DNA of 64,000 nucleotides, taken from NCBI GenBank assembly GCA_029339505.1, contig JAQISU010000097.1, positions 246,501-310,500 of the forward strand, given 5' to 3'. The translations under genes were made by a program, and so were the position numbers. Source of the DNA: Unio delphinus (lineage: Eukaryota; Mollusca; Bivalvia; Unionida; Unionidae). This document shows positions 17,145-27,030 of this stretch, piece by piece. Under the pieces are notes generated by a model, which was given only the letters and a program-made list of their open reading frames with translations, had not been told where the DNA came from and ran no database searches. Position 1 is the stretch's first letter, and every line of letters begins with the position of its first letter.

Positions 17145-18372
17145 TGTGAATTTTCCAAACCCCGTTCCCGTGAGCGAGATCGCACTAGCAAAACTACGAG
17201 TGTATCATAGCTGGCCTAATATTAGATCGGTAGCATTTGGTGGTCAACAACCAAATAATTCCTTGGTATTTGCAAACAAGAATCGTGAAGACGGAACACC
17301 AGATTGGCAGGTTGTTTCTATACCAACTGGGTCATATCAAATCGAACAGATCAACGCTGAATTTCAACGAAGAATAAAATCTCTCACTGGAAAAGAATCA
17401 AAAATCGCTATAACAGTTCATGAACCAACACTATCATCTGCTATCGAGATAAATACAGAAGGATACGTTGTAGATATTTATCAGAGTTCTATAAGATCAG
17501 TGTTAGGATGGCCTGAATTACCACCGGATAACTCGCGAGAAAATTCGAAGGATTTTCCACCCGAACCTAAGAAATCCGATTATATCACCAACAAAATAAA
17601 ACCCGTCAATGAAGTCAAGAGTTATCAAGATTATGCTCCTAATAAATTCTTTGATAAAGAAATTTATGTTCCTCTCATTAACGGAAATTTCACAGCAATG
17701 AATAACGATTTTTCACTACTGCTAATATCTATTAAATCCGGCTCTCTCACCAAGGATGAATTTATCAACGTCGTAGAAACGGGTAATAAAATCATCGACG
17801 ATATGAAAATATTTCACTCGAAAATTATTCAAGAAGTATTAAATGAAGAGATCTTACATGATAAGTTTGCGGATCTATACAATATTAATAAAACGGAGAT
17901 TAAAGATTTTAAAATCCCTGGATATAACCCGGATAAACTAAAGAAACAACTTGACGATGCTATTAATATTGGGTTCAAAAGAATCCACGATAATTGGAAA
18001 AAATCGAAGAATCCTACAGCAAATATTTTGAAATTTAATAATGATCCAGAAGGCGGCGGTAGACATATTGCTCCGAACAATGTGAATATTTCAACGGTGA
18101 TTGCGCTCAATTTAGTATGTGATGTTATCGAAGGAAATTATCAAATAAATCTCGAACAATCAAATCAAGCTCAGCAGGGATATATTTTATACTCATTTGC
18201 ACCAACGGCTCCTCCAGGATTTCTAATTATTGAAGACCCAACTAATCTAGTCTATATGCGATGTCATAATAATTTGTTAACGAGAATTAATTTCAAACTC
18301 ACTGACCAATCTAATAATCTGATTGATTTACGAGGTGAGGTTTTACAAATTAATTTGTTTGTGAAATCTTAA
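17050..18372 (+). CDS. Penton-like minor capsid protein (candidate)
   Basis: 440 residues. The N-terminus has strands typical of a jelly roll (ISVTSTRPEFSVNFPNPVPV). Near residue 150, YQSSIRSVLGWP resembles the S-x-x-x-LLG motif of Polinton penton-like proteins. The C-terminus ends LTDQSNNLIDLRGEVLQI, matching the 'D-Q-x-x-x-x-DLRGE' ending I associate with that family. A helical insertion occupies about residues 215-330. The start lies inside the preceding gene. The gene stops one base before the right TIR. P3 has two internal stops; P2 is rearranged. Confidence 0.6.
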   Translation: MSSQELLQQIVTNTTPVKTSTISVTSTRPEFSVNFPNPVPVSEIALAKLRVYHSWPNIRSVAFGGQQPNNSLVFANKNREDGTPDWQVVSIPTGSYQIEQINAEFQRRIKSLTGKESKIAITVHEPTLSSAIEINTEGYVVDIYQSSIRSVLGWPELPPDNSRENSKDFPPEPKKSDYITNKIKPVNEVKSYQDYAPNKFFDKEIYVPLINGNFTAMNNDFSLLLISIKSGSLTKDEFINVVETGNKIIDDMKIFHSKIIQEVLNEEILHDKFADLYNINKTEIKDFKIPGYNPDKLKKQLDDAINIGFKRIHDNWKKSKNPTANILKFNNDPEGGGRHIAPNNVNISTVIALNLVCDVIEGNYQINLEQSNQAQQGYILYSFAPTAPPGFLIIEDPTNLVYMRCHNNLLTRINFKLTDQSNNLIDLRGEVLQINLFVKS

Positions 18373-18657
18373 GGACTTGATCAAATATTTAGTTAGCGCA
18401 TTAGCAGCCGAGGAGGTGAACGTCAACTAAATGGCGTCTTTTTTTTTACCCGAAAACTCCACGAATTTTCCAAGCATACGTTAACTCAGAACTGAAAGTT
18501 CCAAGCAGCAAATGGGATGGTGACAACAAAAATGGCGTCGTTTTTTTTTTTTAATTTTATTTTGATGAATGGAGGCTTATATTAAGCATTTTCGAGAAAG
18601 CCTCAGTTTGCTAAATCGACGCCTGTAAAAGTTGGTCTGTTCACCTCCTCTGCTGCT
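18373..18657 (-). repeat. Right TIR of P1
   Basis: Reverse complement of the left TIR, from GGACTTGATC (copy of the last ATPase codons) to the terminal CTCCTCTGCTGCT. It has the same internal inverted end-copy near 18403-18422. Confidence 0.9.
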
Positions 18658-18663
18658 TGTCTA
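18658..18663. repeat. Right target-site duplication of P1 (TGTCTA)
   Basis: Identical to 2204-2209. Confidence 0.9.
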
Positions 18664-19029
18664 TATGCAAATCTTACGACGATGTCCGCACTGATTACAA
18701 AGTTTGGCGGAACTCCAACAAAACTGAGGGACTATATGCAAGAAGATTTTATTATATACTGCATTAAGTTACAAGATATAAATGGGCAGTGGCAAGCAAA
18801 GCGATTTGTCATGTTATGCATCTTCATGTGGTGTCCATAATTGTATCAAGTTTCAATACATGAAAAACAGTGACAGTCGCGCTTAGGTCATTCATACATA
18901 CACTATAGAAAACTACAATACAAAAGTGGCAATATATCTCGCAGAAATTATAAGATAAGAAAGTGATTTTTCAAAACTTCCATCTCCCAGTGATGACCTT
19001 AATATTTAACAAGTTTTATGGCAATCATT

Positions 19030-19385
19030 TGAATAAGTCGTGTATGGCAATCCAGTGAAAATTGTCGAATCGATTGTCTTGACGAGATTGTGACATTAAC
19101 TATTCAAGTCGTGTATGGCAATCCAGTGAAAATTGCCGAATTGATTGCCTTGACGAGATTGAGGTACTAACTATTCAAGACGTGTATAGCAATCCAGTGA
19201 AAATTACCGAGTCGATTGCCTTGACGAGATTGTGGCACTAACTATTCAAGACGTGTATGGCAATCCAGTAAATGTCTTGAAGGGATTGTAACACTAGCTA
19301 CTCAAGACGAGTAGGGTAATACAGTGAATGTCTTGAAGGGATTGTAACACTAGCTACTCAAGACAAGTAGGGTAATAAAATGAAC
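19030..19385. repeat. Short tandem clusters of ~66-bp and ~60-bp units
   Basis: Three copies of a unit with gtgtatggcaatccagtgaa then ttgccttgacgagattg, followed by two copies of a shortened unit with tgtcttgaagggattgtaac. The second type looks derived from the first by an internal deletion. Confidence 0.8.
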
Positions 19386-19825
19386 GTTTATGGTGCTCTT
19401 TTATCGATAGGTACATCATTAATATCTTCAAAACTTCCTGCAATCCACAGAAAACTGCAGAACGTGTTGCGTGAACGAGATTAAGAAAGGAACATTCTGT
19501 TCATACCATTACAACAGCGGTAAGCAAATTGGGAATTGTGTATCGCGAAAATAATTACATTTCATAAATCATGTCCAACCTAAATATCATTCACTTCAGC
19601 GGAGAAATGTAGGAATATTATGTAACTAACGCTTGGTTATTCCTATTCTTTGTTTGTAATGGCATTCATGTACTTTTATTTTCATTGAGGCTTTATTTTT
19701 AATACATTTTAAAGCCACAACTTTAAATGTCAACTTTAAATGTCAAAAAATGTGTTTCAAAGCATACAGAGTGACAGCGTCATTGTCATCTGCTGATTTT
19801 GCATCTGAACTATGAAACCCCATGT

Positions 19826-20226
19826 TAATACTCAACACCGAAGTGTTAGTGCTCAACAATAAAGTGTTAATACTCAACACCAATGTGTTAGTACTCAACA
19901 CCAATATGTTAGTACTCAACACCAAAGTGCTAGTACTCAACAATAAAGTGTTAATACTCACACCAATGTGTTAGTACTCAACACCAATATGTTAGTACTC
20001 AACACCAAAGTGTTAGTACTCAACAATAAAGTGTTAATACTCAACAATAATGTGTTAGTACACACACCAATGTGTTAGTACTCAACAACAACGTGCTAGT
20101 AGCCAAATCGAAAGTGTTAGTACTCACCACCAAAGTGTCAGTACACAACAACGTGTTAGTACCCACACCAAAGTGCAAGTACTTAACACCAATATGTTAG
20201 TACTCAACACCAAAGTGTTTAACTCT
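19826..20226. repeat. ~21-bp minisatellite
   Basis: About 18 degenerate copies of gtactcaacaccaaagtgtta. The antisense frame is open only because the unit length is a multiple of three. Confidence 0.92.
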
Positions 20227-20273
20227 TGTTATCCATAATGACCAGTATTAATGAGGCTAAATAATTTATTATT

Positions 20274-20279
20274 AAATCA
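20274..20279 (-). terminator. Candidate polyadenylation signal of the GPCR gene
   Basis: AATAAA on the minus strand, about 346 bases after the GPCR stop codon. It is the nearest clear hexamer I found. Position only; no transcript evidence. Confidence 0.3.
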
Positions 20280-20624
20280 CCACACTCAATGTCTTCGACG
20301 TCTATTTAATTGTATTTGTATAACGTTAAACAGTAAATAAGTTTCGTATCATGTCTACCGCTACCAAACAACTGAACAACATTAATTTTTACAGACCCTG
20401 AGTGTCTACTTGCCATGAAAATTGGTGATTTTATAAGTATTCTAACTCAATCATTAAGAATTATGTTTGTTTCATAGACGTAAAATCATTTTCTGGTGTT
20501 TTATACGTCTGTAACATAGACTTCCGATGACATTTCCGTAAGGGTGACTTAATAAAATGATTTGTATTTAATTTGTCAGTAAATACATGCTGTTATCAAA
20601 AAATATTTAAAGCTGAAGCAACCT

Positions 20625-20870
20625 TCAGGTGTTCAACATTTCCTCTCTTTCTCCAAGGCCATCGTTATCCTCGTTTTTCCATGCAATTTCTGTCGTCTTG
20701 CGATTTTCCGCCATCACGATTGCGTTCCCATTACTCAATGCAATGGACTGTCCAAAGTCTCTGCTACTTCTACTACCCCGTGTCCAGCCAACTGATGTTT
20801 TTGTGAACTTGGTACTAAGTGACCTGGCGTCATTGAACCGATTGAATTTCTTTTTTAGAACCGATCGCAC
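20625..20870 (-). CDS. Last exon of class B GPCR (helix 8 and cytoplasmic tail)
   Basis: 246 bases in phase 0, ending in TGA. The acceptor is tccgtttcAG before GTGCGATCG. The exon starts VRSVLKKKFNRF, which continues directly from ...CFLNGE of the previous exon and matches helix 8 of CRF/DH44-type receptors. The Ser/Thr-rich tail (RSLSTKFTKTSVGWTRG) is typical of phosphorylated receptor tails. The intron before it holds the SINE and the large minisatellite. Phase, splice sites and protein continuity together make this a real host exon. Confidence 0.85.
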   Translation of the reverse strand: MRSVLKKKFNRFNDARSLSTKFTKTSVGWTRGSRSSRDFGQSIALSNGNAIVMAENRKTTEIAWKNEDNDGLGEREEMLNT

Positions 20871-20982
20871 CTGAAACGGAAGTAACGATGCGGCACTACA
20901 AACAGCTTCTTCTTTACTAAATAACAATAGTTGACCCTATATGATTAGTTTAACACGTATTATGGCAAAAAAATGTATACAA

Positions 20983-21307
20983 CCGCTTCGGTGGCCTAGT
21001 GGTGAGAGCGTCTGCCGCAGAAGCGGGAGGTCATGAATTCGATCCCCGGCAGAGTCATACCTAAGACTTACAAAAATGGTACTAACAGCTGCCTCGCTTG
21101 ACGCTCAGCATTAAGAGGTCAATGTTAGGACTGATCGACCTTGTGTCAGGATAATATGATTGGGTGGGACATCATGCTACATGTCTGCGGCATGATGCCC
21201 CAGTGCTAAACATCACAATAAACTGCCTCACTGCAGACATCGTAGCGATATGTCTGAATTTTTTTAAAGCTACGTAAAAAGTCCTAATCAAACAAATAAA
21301 CAAAATA
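20983..21307 (+). mobile_element. tRNA-derived SINE with target duplication
   Basis: The head has a pol III A box (tggcctagtgg) and B box (gaattcgatcccc) in tRNA-like spacing. A ~200-bp body and an A-rich 3' end (aatcaaacaaataaacaaaa) follow. AAAATGTATACAA flanks both sides (20970-20982 and 21307-21319), a 13-base target duplication. It lies in the last GPCR intron. Confidence 0.85.
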
Positions 21308-21319
21308 AAATGTATACAA

Positions 21320-21320
21320 A

Positions 21321-21414
<94 letters not shown>
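21320..21414. repeat. (AT)n microsatellite
   Basis: About 95 bases of pure alternating AT beginning directly after the SINE target duplication. Confidence 0.97.
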
Positions 21415-21416
<2 letters not shown>

Positions 21417-21686
21417 ATTGATTGATTTACTGATTTATTGCCTCAGAAAAAGGTTATAGATTTAATGCCATTTTCAGAAAATTGTTTGCGCTCTGGTGAA
21501 GGTTGCAACTCCAAACCACGGGAATCATAATTAAGTATGTTAATGACTAATGTATTACTTATTAGTAAATTATATTTTCTTAATGAATTGGTACATTCTA
21601 ATTTTAAATTAAGTTATTTTGTGCAGTGAGTCGATTTAAAAAGGGGGAATATTATTAATACATGTATGTCACTCTCAAAGTCACGG

Positions 21687-22590
21687 TGTGTTAAGTGCCT
21701 TTAAATATAAAGTAATATACACTTAGAAATGAACTACCTTTAAATATAAAGTAATCTACACTTAGAAATTAACTACCTTTAAATATCAAATAATCTACAC
21801 TTAGAAATGAACTACTTTTAAATATAAAGTAATCTACACTTAGAAATTAACTGTCTTTAAATATCAAATAATCTACACTTAGAAATTAACTGCCTTTAAA
21901 TATCAAATAATCTACACTTAGAAATGAACTACTTTTAAATATAAAGTAATCTACACTTAGAAATTAACTACCTTTAAATATAAAAAAATCTACACTTAGA
22001 AATGAACTACCTTTAAATATCAAATAATCTACACTTAGAAATGAACTGCCTTTAAATATAAAATAATCTACACTTAGAAATTAACTGTCTTTAAATATAA
22101 AATAATCTACACTTAGAAATGAACTGCCTTTAAATATCAAATAATCTACACTTAGAAATTAACTGTCTTAAAATATAAAATAATCTACACTTAGAAATGA
22201 ACTACCTTTAAATATAAAGTAATCTACACTTAGAAATGAACTGTCTTTAAATATCAAATAATCTACACTTAGAAATGAACTGCCTTTAAATATCAAATAA
22301 TCTACACTTAGAAATGAACTGTCTTTAAATATCAAATAATCTACACTTAGAAATGAACTGCCTTTAAATATCAAATAATCTACACTTAGAAATTAACTGT
22401 CTTTAAATATAAAATAATCTGCACTTAGAAATGAACTGTCTTTAAATATAAAATAATCTACACTTAGAAATGAACTACTTTTAAATATAATATAATCTGC
22501 ACTTAGAAATGAACTATTTTTAAATATCAAATAATCTACACTTAGAAATGAACTGCCTTTAAATATAAAATAATCTACACTTAGAAATGA
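21687..22590. repeat. 39-bp minisatellite, about 23 copies
   Basis: Units of aactacctttaaatataaag plus taatctacacttagaaatg, with tract/taat variants. The 13-codon unit gives artefactual open frames on the minus strand. It lies inside the last GPCR intron. Confidence 0.97.
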
Positions 22591-23099
22591 TTCATTTTCA
22601 TATAAGATGTCTAACGCAAAATAATGGTACCTGTATTATGGTCCAAATATATCCTATCTATAACAAATGCTGTACAGTAAATGTAATAAATATTTCATCC
22701 CTATTTTTTTTGAAACTCTGATAATATAAAAAGTCTATAATACTTAAACAAACACAAATTAAAATACATATTTTTACCTTTATAGATAGAACTACACATA
22801 TAGCTAAAATAAAATTACCGGGAAGAAAAAAGAACATTACTGAAAAAAGAGGATTCAATTTATAAAACGTTGTACAGTTCTTGCATGTATAAAAAGAGAA
22901 AGAATGTACTGTATAGTCGTATCCATGATATAATCCGATATTACTACCAATAGTGTTTTATTTTTATTATTTGTTTTAATTTTTAGTTTTGTTTTTGGTC
23001 TATATACTTCATCGTCTTTTCTAATGAAACGTTCAATTAAATTTCGAGCATAAAAAGGGATTATTATGTAAATCGGATAGTCCGCAAACCACAAATTAC
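22591..23099. other. Intron sequence of the GPCR gene
   Basis: AT-rich. Several short minus-strand frames are open by chance. The donor GTAATT at 23099-23094 starts this intron on the minus strand. Nothing else recognised. Confidence 0.5.
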
Positions 23100-23141
23100 C
23101 TCTCCATTCAGAAAACAGTAAAACACAGCAACAAAGAATCC
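23100..23141 (-). CDS. 42-nt TM7 exon of class B GPCR
   Basis: Exactly 42 bases in phase 0, encoding GFFVAVFYCFLNGE, the seventh transmembrane segment of CRF-receptor-like class B GPCRs. The acceptor is cattttcatttcAG-like (catttcAG) and the donor is GTAATT. In several vertebrate class B receptors the 14-residue TM7 exon is separately skipped to give signalling-altered isoforms, so this small exon has a known counterpart. Confidence 0.92.
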
Positions 23142-23788
23142 CTGAAATGAAAACAATATAGGTGTATGGAAGAAAATGAAGGAAAACATTTCAATATCAT
23201 ACAACTGAACACATTTTTCATTGTAATTCAATTCCTCCGTCGATAAAGCAATACAAATTTTCCTGCGGTTTAATTCATTTATAAGACTAACCAGTCTCAA
23301 CGATAATGAAGTCAATGATTAGTCGTCTAAAAGGGTGTATTAGGGAATGTGTTAATGTGAAACTAACTTATTGATAACGGAAATTACCTTAGACAAATAA
23401 TTTTGGAAATTACGTGGAACATATAAGTTTAGGGAACGTTTTACCATCTGATAATCAAAACGACGTACGAAATTTAAGGTTTGCTTTTGATAATGAAAAG
23501 TAGATGGATCATAAAATTATGAAAAAGTCGTATCTCCTAAAAATGAAAATCACACAGGACATTCAATGGTGTAGAAAGTTTTATAACGTGTGACATAACA
23601 AAGTGAATAAAGTTTCATAACGTGTGACATAACAAAGCGAATAAAATTTTATAACGTGTGACATAACAAAGTGAATAAAGTTTCATCTAAAGATATTGGA
23701 AATCACGTTGGGCATATAACTGTGAAGAACGTTTTCCTTATTGATTGCGAAAATCGCGTTTGACCTATAACTATGAAGATTGCTTTAC
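23142..23788. other. Intron between the TM6 and TM7 exons
   Basis: 647 bases, with donor GTAAAG at the 23788 end and acceptor at the 23142 end (minus strand). It contains three copies of a ~37-bp unit (ttttataacgtgtgacataa) at about 23575-23690. No other feature. Confidence 0.75.
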
Positions 23789-23924
23789 CTGGAAGGACTG
23801 TAGGACAGCATTAATGTACAGAAAAACAGTTTTGACCGTTTGGACATCGCTAGGGGGCGCTATGAAGAGCACGTATGTTATTCCCAGAAGCGGTATCAAT
23901 ATGATGGTGGCTTTCACAGCTTTT
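23789..23924 (-). CDS. TM6-ECL3-TM7 exon of class B GPCR (CRF/DH44 receptor-like)
   Basis: 136 bases: one base finishing a split codon, then 45 codons starting KAVKATIILIPLLGITYVLF and ending LYINAVLQSFQ. KAVKAT...LLGITY is the TM6 signature of CRF and DH44 receptors. The exon runs through the third extracellular loop into TM7 and joins in phase 0 to the 42-nt exon. The acceptor is tttttcAG at 23925-23926 and the donor is GTAAAG. Earlier exons are not in 23925-24711 and must lie beyond the inserted elements. Confidence 0.92.
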
Positions 23925-23989
23925 CTGAAAAAGAAAAATAAATACTCGTTTAAATTAAACTTACTGAACGTACTCAGATTATAGAATAC

Positions 23990-24485
23990 AAACTAGGAAA
24001 TATGAATTAATACAGAATCCAAAATTAGTTATATGAATTGACACGTAATCCAAACTAGGTTATATGAATTGGTACAGAATACAAATTAGGTTAATTGAAT
24101 TGATACAGAATCCAAACTAGGTTATATGAATTGGTACATAATCCAAATTAGGTTAATTGAATTGATACAGAATCCAAACTAGGTTATATGAATTGGTACA
24201 GAATCCAAATTAGGTTAATTGAATTTGTACAGAATCCAGACTAGGTTATATGAATTGGTACAGAATCCAAACTAGGTTATATGAATTGGTACAGAATCCA
24301 AACTAGGTTATATGAATTGGTACAGAATCCAAACCAGGTTAAATAACTTGATGCAATGTCCAAACAAGGTTATACAAATTGGTACATAATCCAAATTAGG
24401 TTGTATGAATTGACACGTAATCCAAACTAGGTTATATGAATTGACACGTAATCCAAACTAGGTTATATGAATTGGTACATAATTG
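23990..24485. repeat. 31-bp minisatellite
   Basis: About 15 degenerate copies of tatatgaattggtacagaat plus ccaaactaggt. It lies in the intron between the TM6 exon and element P2. Confidence 0.95.
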
Positions 24486-24711
24486 GTCAAAACGATTTCT
24501 ATTACTGGAAACTAACTTTTACTGTAAAGCAAAAAAAATGTTTTAGTTGATAAAATTGGCTTGTGAGTTTAATTTTTTTATTTTGTAACTGATTTAACAG
24601 AATTAACTGGTAGAAACTGAAATATAATATGTATTTATGAGAGATCTGGGAAAACAAATAATTACAAAAGGGTTGAATGTACTATTAAAAGATATCAATT
24701 TTACGAATTGA

Positions 24712-24869
24712 GCAGCAGAGGGGGCGAATCGGACAACTTTTATAGGCGTCGACGAGGCAAACTGAGGCTTCCTCGTAAATCGTAAAAAAGGCGTCGACGA
24801 GGCAAACCAACGCCTTCTCAAAGTCGTAAAAAAGGACGCCAAGTTGTTGTCGCGCCCCCCTCTGCTGCT
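24712..24869 (+). repeat. Left TIR of P2, shortened
   Basis: About 158 bases from GCAGCAGAGGGGGCGA to the internal inverted end gccccccctctgctgct-like (cgcgcccccctctgctgct). Its interior (aggcgtcgacgaggcaaact) resembles P1's TIR, not P3's, and is duplicated. Confidence 0.8.
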
Positions 24870-25654
24870 AAAGGTTAACTATTTTTTTAGGATGAAAATC
24901 ATTTAGGATTTTACAAACAGACTAATTTGCAAAACCTCGCCTCGTAGATCAATCAGATTATTGGATTGGTCAGTTAGTTTAAAATTGATTCTAGTTAGCA
25001 AATCGTTATGACATCTCATATAGACTGGATTAGTTGGATCCTCAATGATTAGAAATCCTGGAGGAGCTGTTGGTGCAAAAGAATATAAAATATATCCCTG
25101 CTGAGCTTGATTTGATCGCTCGATATTTATTTGATAGCTTCCTTCGATAACATCACATACTAAATTTAGCGCAATCACCGAGGATATATTGACGTTGAAC
25201 GGAGCGATATGCCTACCACCACCATCTGGGTCATTATTAAATGTCAAGATAGTTGTTTGTGGTTGTGGGAATTTCTTCCATGCGTCGTGAATTTTATTAA
25301 AACCGGTATCGATCGCGTTGTTTAGTTTTGTTGGTAGCTCAACAGCATTATATCCGGGCAATTTAAAACCAGGGATATCTTCAACGCGTATGTTATGTTG
25401 TTTTGCAAATTCTTCTTTTGTTTTAGTGTTACTACGTGTTACATCATTGACTATTTGTTCGTTAAACGCATTCATGTCAGCGATAATTTTATTACACGTT
25501 TCTACAACACTGATAAATTCATCTCGGGTGAGGATACCAGACTCAAGAGATACCAACAGCAACGAAAGATCTTTATTGAATGCTGCAAAATTTTTAGCGA
25601 TGTAGATTTCATTAGGTGTTTCATATAATATATCACCAGGTAATAGCTCAAATA

Positions 25655-25790
25655 TCCTCCTCACGGGTATATCACCACCTGGTCGTAGTATATCACCGCC
25701 TGGTCGTAGTATATCACCGCCTGGTCGTAGTATATCACCGCCTGGTCGTAGTATATCACCACCTGGTCGTAGTATATCACCGCCTCGTTG
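25655..25790. repeat. 21-bp in-frame tandem repeat
   Basis: Six copies of a unit read on the minus strand as GGDILRP codons. Copies are nearly identical, so expansion is recent relative to the decay around it. Confidence 0.92.
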
Positions 25791-26206
25791 TATCCTCTCT
25801 CCAAAAAAACTCCAACTTGTCGTAACCACGATAACTTTTCGTTGGATTATCAGATTTTTGTTTATCTGTGACATAATCGGATCTTTAATGTTCAGGTCGT
25901 AAATTAACGGGTTCTCGTCGAGGTGGTATCTCAGGCCATCCTAACACGGTTCTGATTGAGCTCTGATAGATATCTACGACATAACTAGGTGAGTTGATCT
26001 CAGTGGCAGATGATAACGTCGGCTCGTGAACCGTTATAGCGATTTTCGATTCTGTTCCAGTAATTGATTTAATTCTACGCTGAAATTCAGCATTGATTTG
26101 TTCAATTTGCTAGGATCCAGATGGTAACGAAACAACGTTCCAGTCTGGAGTCCCGTCTTCGCGATTCTTATTCGCGAATACCAAAGAATTGTTCGGTTGT
26201 TGACCA

Positions 26207-26484
26207 CCAAATGCTACCAACCGAATATTAGGCCAATTGTGATACACTCGTAGTTTTTCCAGTGCTATCTCCTTCACGGGAATCGGAGTAGGAAAGTTTA
26301 CACTGAATTCAGGATTCGTTGAGGTTATTGAGATCATGCTGGTTTCCACCAAATGCTACCAACCGAATATTAGGCCAATTGTGATACACTCGTAGTTTTT
26401 CCAGTGCTATCTCCTTCACGGGAATCGGAGTAGGAAAGTTTACACTGAATTCAGGATTCGTTGAGGTTATTGAGATCATGCTGG
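26207..26484. repeat. ~138-bp tandem duplication in the P2 penton gene
   Basis: The block from tggtttccaccaaatgctac to attgagatcatg occurs twice in a row with almost no differences, covering the start of the penton frame. Confidence 0.9.
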
Positions 26485-27006
26485 TTTGTGTTCTCCACTA
26501 TTCGTTAAAGTAGTTCTTGAGGTGTTGTCATTATTGTTATTATCCTGCTCTAATTTCGATATCGCGGAATCATAAATACGTACCATCTCTGAGAACTCAC
26601 TATCTGTTATTAATGTGTCATCGAGCGATGATGATATCATCGAGGATAATTGCGAGTACGCGGTTGATATAACGGGGAACTTGATTACGTAATCTTGCAG
26701 TTTGCGCTGATAACACGATGATAGTTTTTTTGTTATCCCGGTTGATATACCCGCGATTGTAGCCACCGCAGAAATACAAATTGGAACCACGACCGGAGCA
26801 ATCATTGTAACCGATGCGAGTATTATTCCGGCTCCAGTGATTACACCACTCACTGAGTAAACTGTAACATCAACTGCGGTGATACTTCGTCGGTATATTT
26901 TTATTTTTGTTTGATACTCCTCAGTGAGGGTTTTGAGTCTAGTTTGAAATTCTCTAACCTGATCATAGCGGTATTGAGATACCGAAGGTATCGTCGGTGA
27001 TGACAT
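26476..27006 (-). CDS. P2 two-TM protein, still open
   Basis: 176 residues aligned end to end with P1's two-TM protein: a helical N-terminus, paired hydrophobic segments (VSGVITGAGIILASVTM; IAPVVVPICISAVATIAGI), and an Asn-rich tail. It has no stop or frameshift although its neighbours are broken. The tail is shortened and the overlapping penton frame is dead. Confidence 0.7.
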   Translation of the reverse strand: MSSPTIPSVSQYRYDQVREFQTRLKTLTEEYQTKIKIYRRSITAVDVTVYSVSGVITGAGIILASVTMIAPVVVPICISAVATIAGISTGITKKLSSCYQRKLQDYVIKFPVISTAYSQLSSMISSSLDDTLITDSEFSEMVRIYDSAISKLEQDNNNNDNTSRTTLTNSGEHKPA

Positions 27007-27030
27007 TTTATTTTCAAATCATTTACTATT

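Larger units (their letters stand above)
2210..18657 (+). mobile_element. P1: complete Polinton/Maverick (adintovirus-like) element
   Basis: A 16.4-kb element bounded by inverted repeats of about 283 bp and a perfect 6-bp target duplication. It encodes the expected Polinton core set: retroviral-type integrase, family B DNA polymerase, packaging ATPase, adenovirus-type protease, double-jelly-roll capsid protein and penton-like protein. It also encodes a PLA2 domain, a pX-like protein and a candidate fibre. All 15 major reading frames are uninterrupted, unlike copies P2 and P3 further along. Such elements are regarded as endogenous forms of adintovirus-like viruses. Intactness suggests recent insertion; whether it is active cannot be judged from sequence. 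Confidence 0.93.
18664..20273. other. Host DNA downstream of the GPCR gene
   Basis: No gene seen. It holds a 60-70 bp repeat cluster at about 19030-19385, a ~21-bp minisatellite (19826-20226) and decayed dispersed repeats near 18780-18970. Confidence 0.5.
24903..26484 (-). pseudogene. P2 penton-like gene, rearranged
   Basis: The C-terminal half is open for 323 codons (24903-25874) and ends LTDQSNNLIDLRGEVLQI like P1. Its N-terminal side is replaced by a heptapeptide repeat (GGDILRP) from a 21-bp tandem array. Further upstream the frame is broken. A ~138-bp segment is tandemly duplicated at 26207-26484, and the overlapping start runs into a stop after eight codons. It is clearly non-functional as a full penton. 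Confidence 0.85.

Noticed and set aside
2210..18657. Adenovirus integration
   Set aside because: Integrase, Polinton-type polymerase fusion, 6-bp duplications and gene order identify a Polinton-like element; adenovirus resemblance is limited to protease and minor virion proteins.
20983..21060. tRNA gene
   Set aside because: The A and B boxes are tRNA-like, but the segment continues into a SINE body with an A-rich tail and a 13-bp target duplication.
21687..22590. Regular 39-bp repeat resembling a CRISPR array
   Set aside because: There are no unique spacers between units; it is a simple minisatellite in a eukaryotic intron.
22658..23315. Hydrophobic minus-strand ORFs as separate membrane proteins
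   Set aside because: Only the 42-nt exon at 23100-23141 has splice sites and homology; the rest is intron read-through.
23745..23984. Plus-strand 79-aa ORF
   Set aside because: Antisense to the TM6 exon of the GPCR gene.
25616..25825. Plus-strand ORF of VVVYHRL repeats
   Set aside because: Antisense shadow of the 21-bp GGDILRP repeat in the penton pseudogene.
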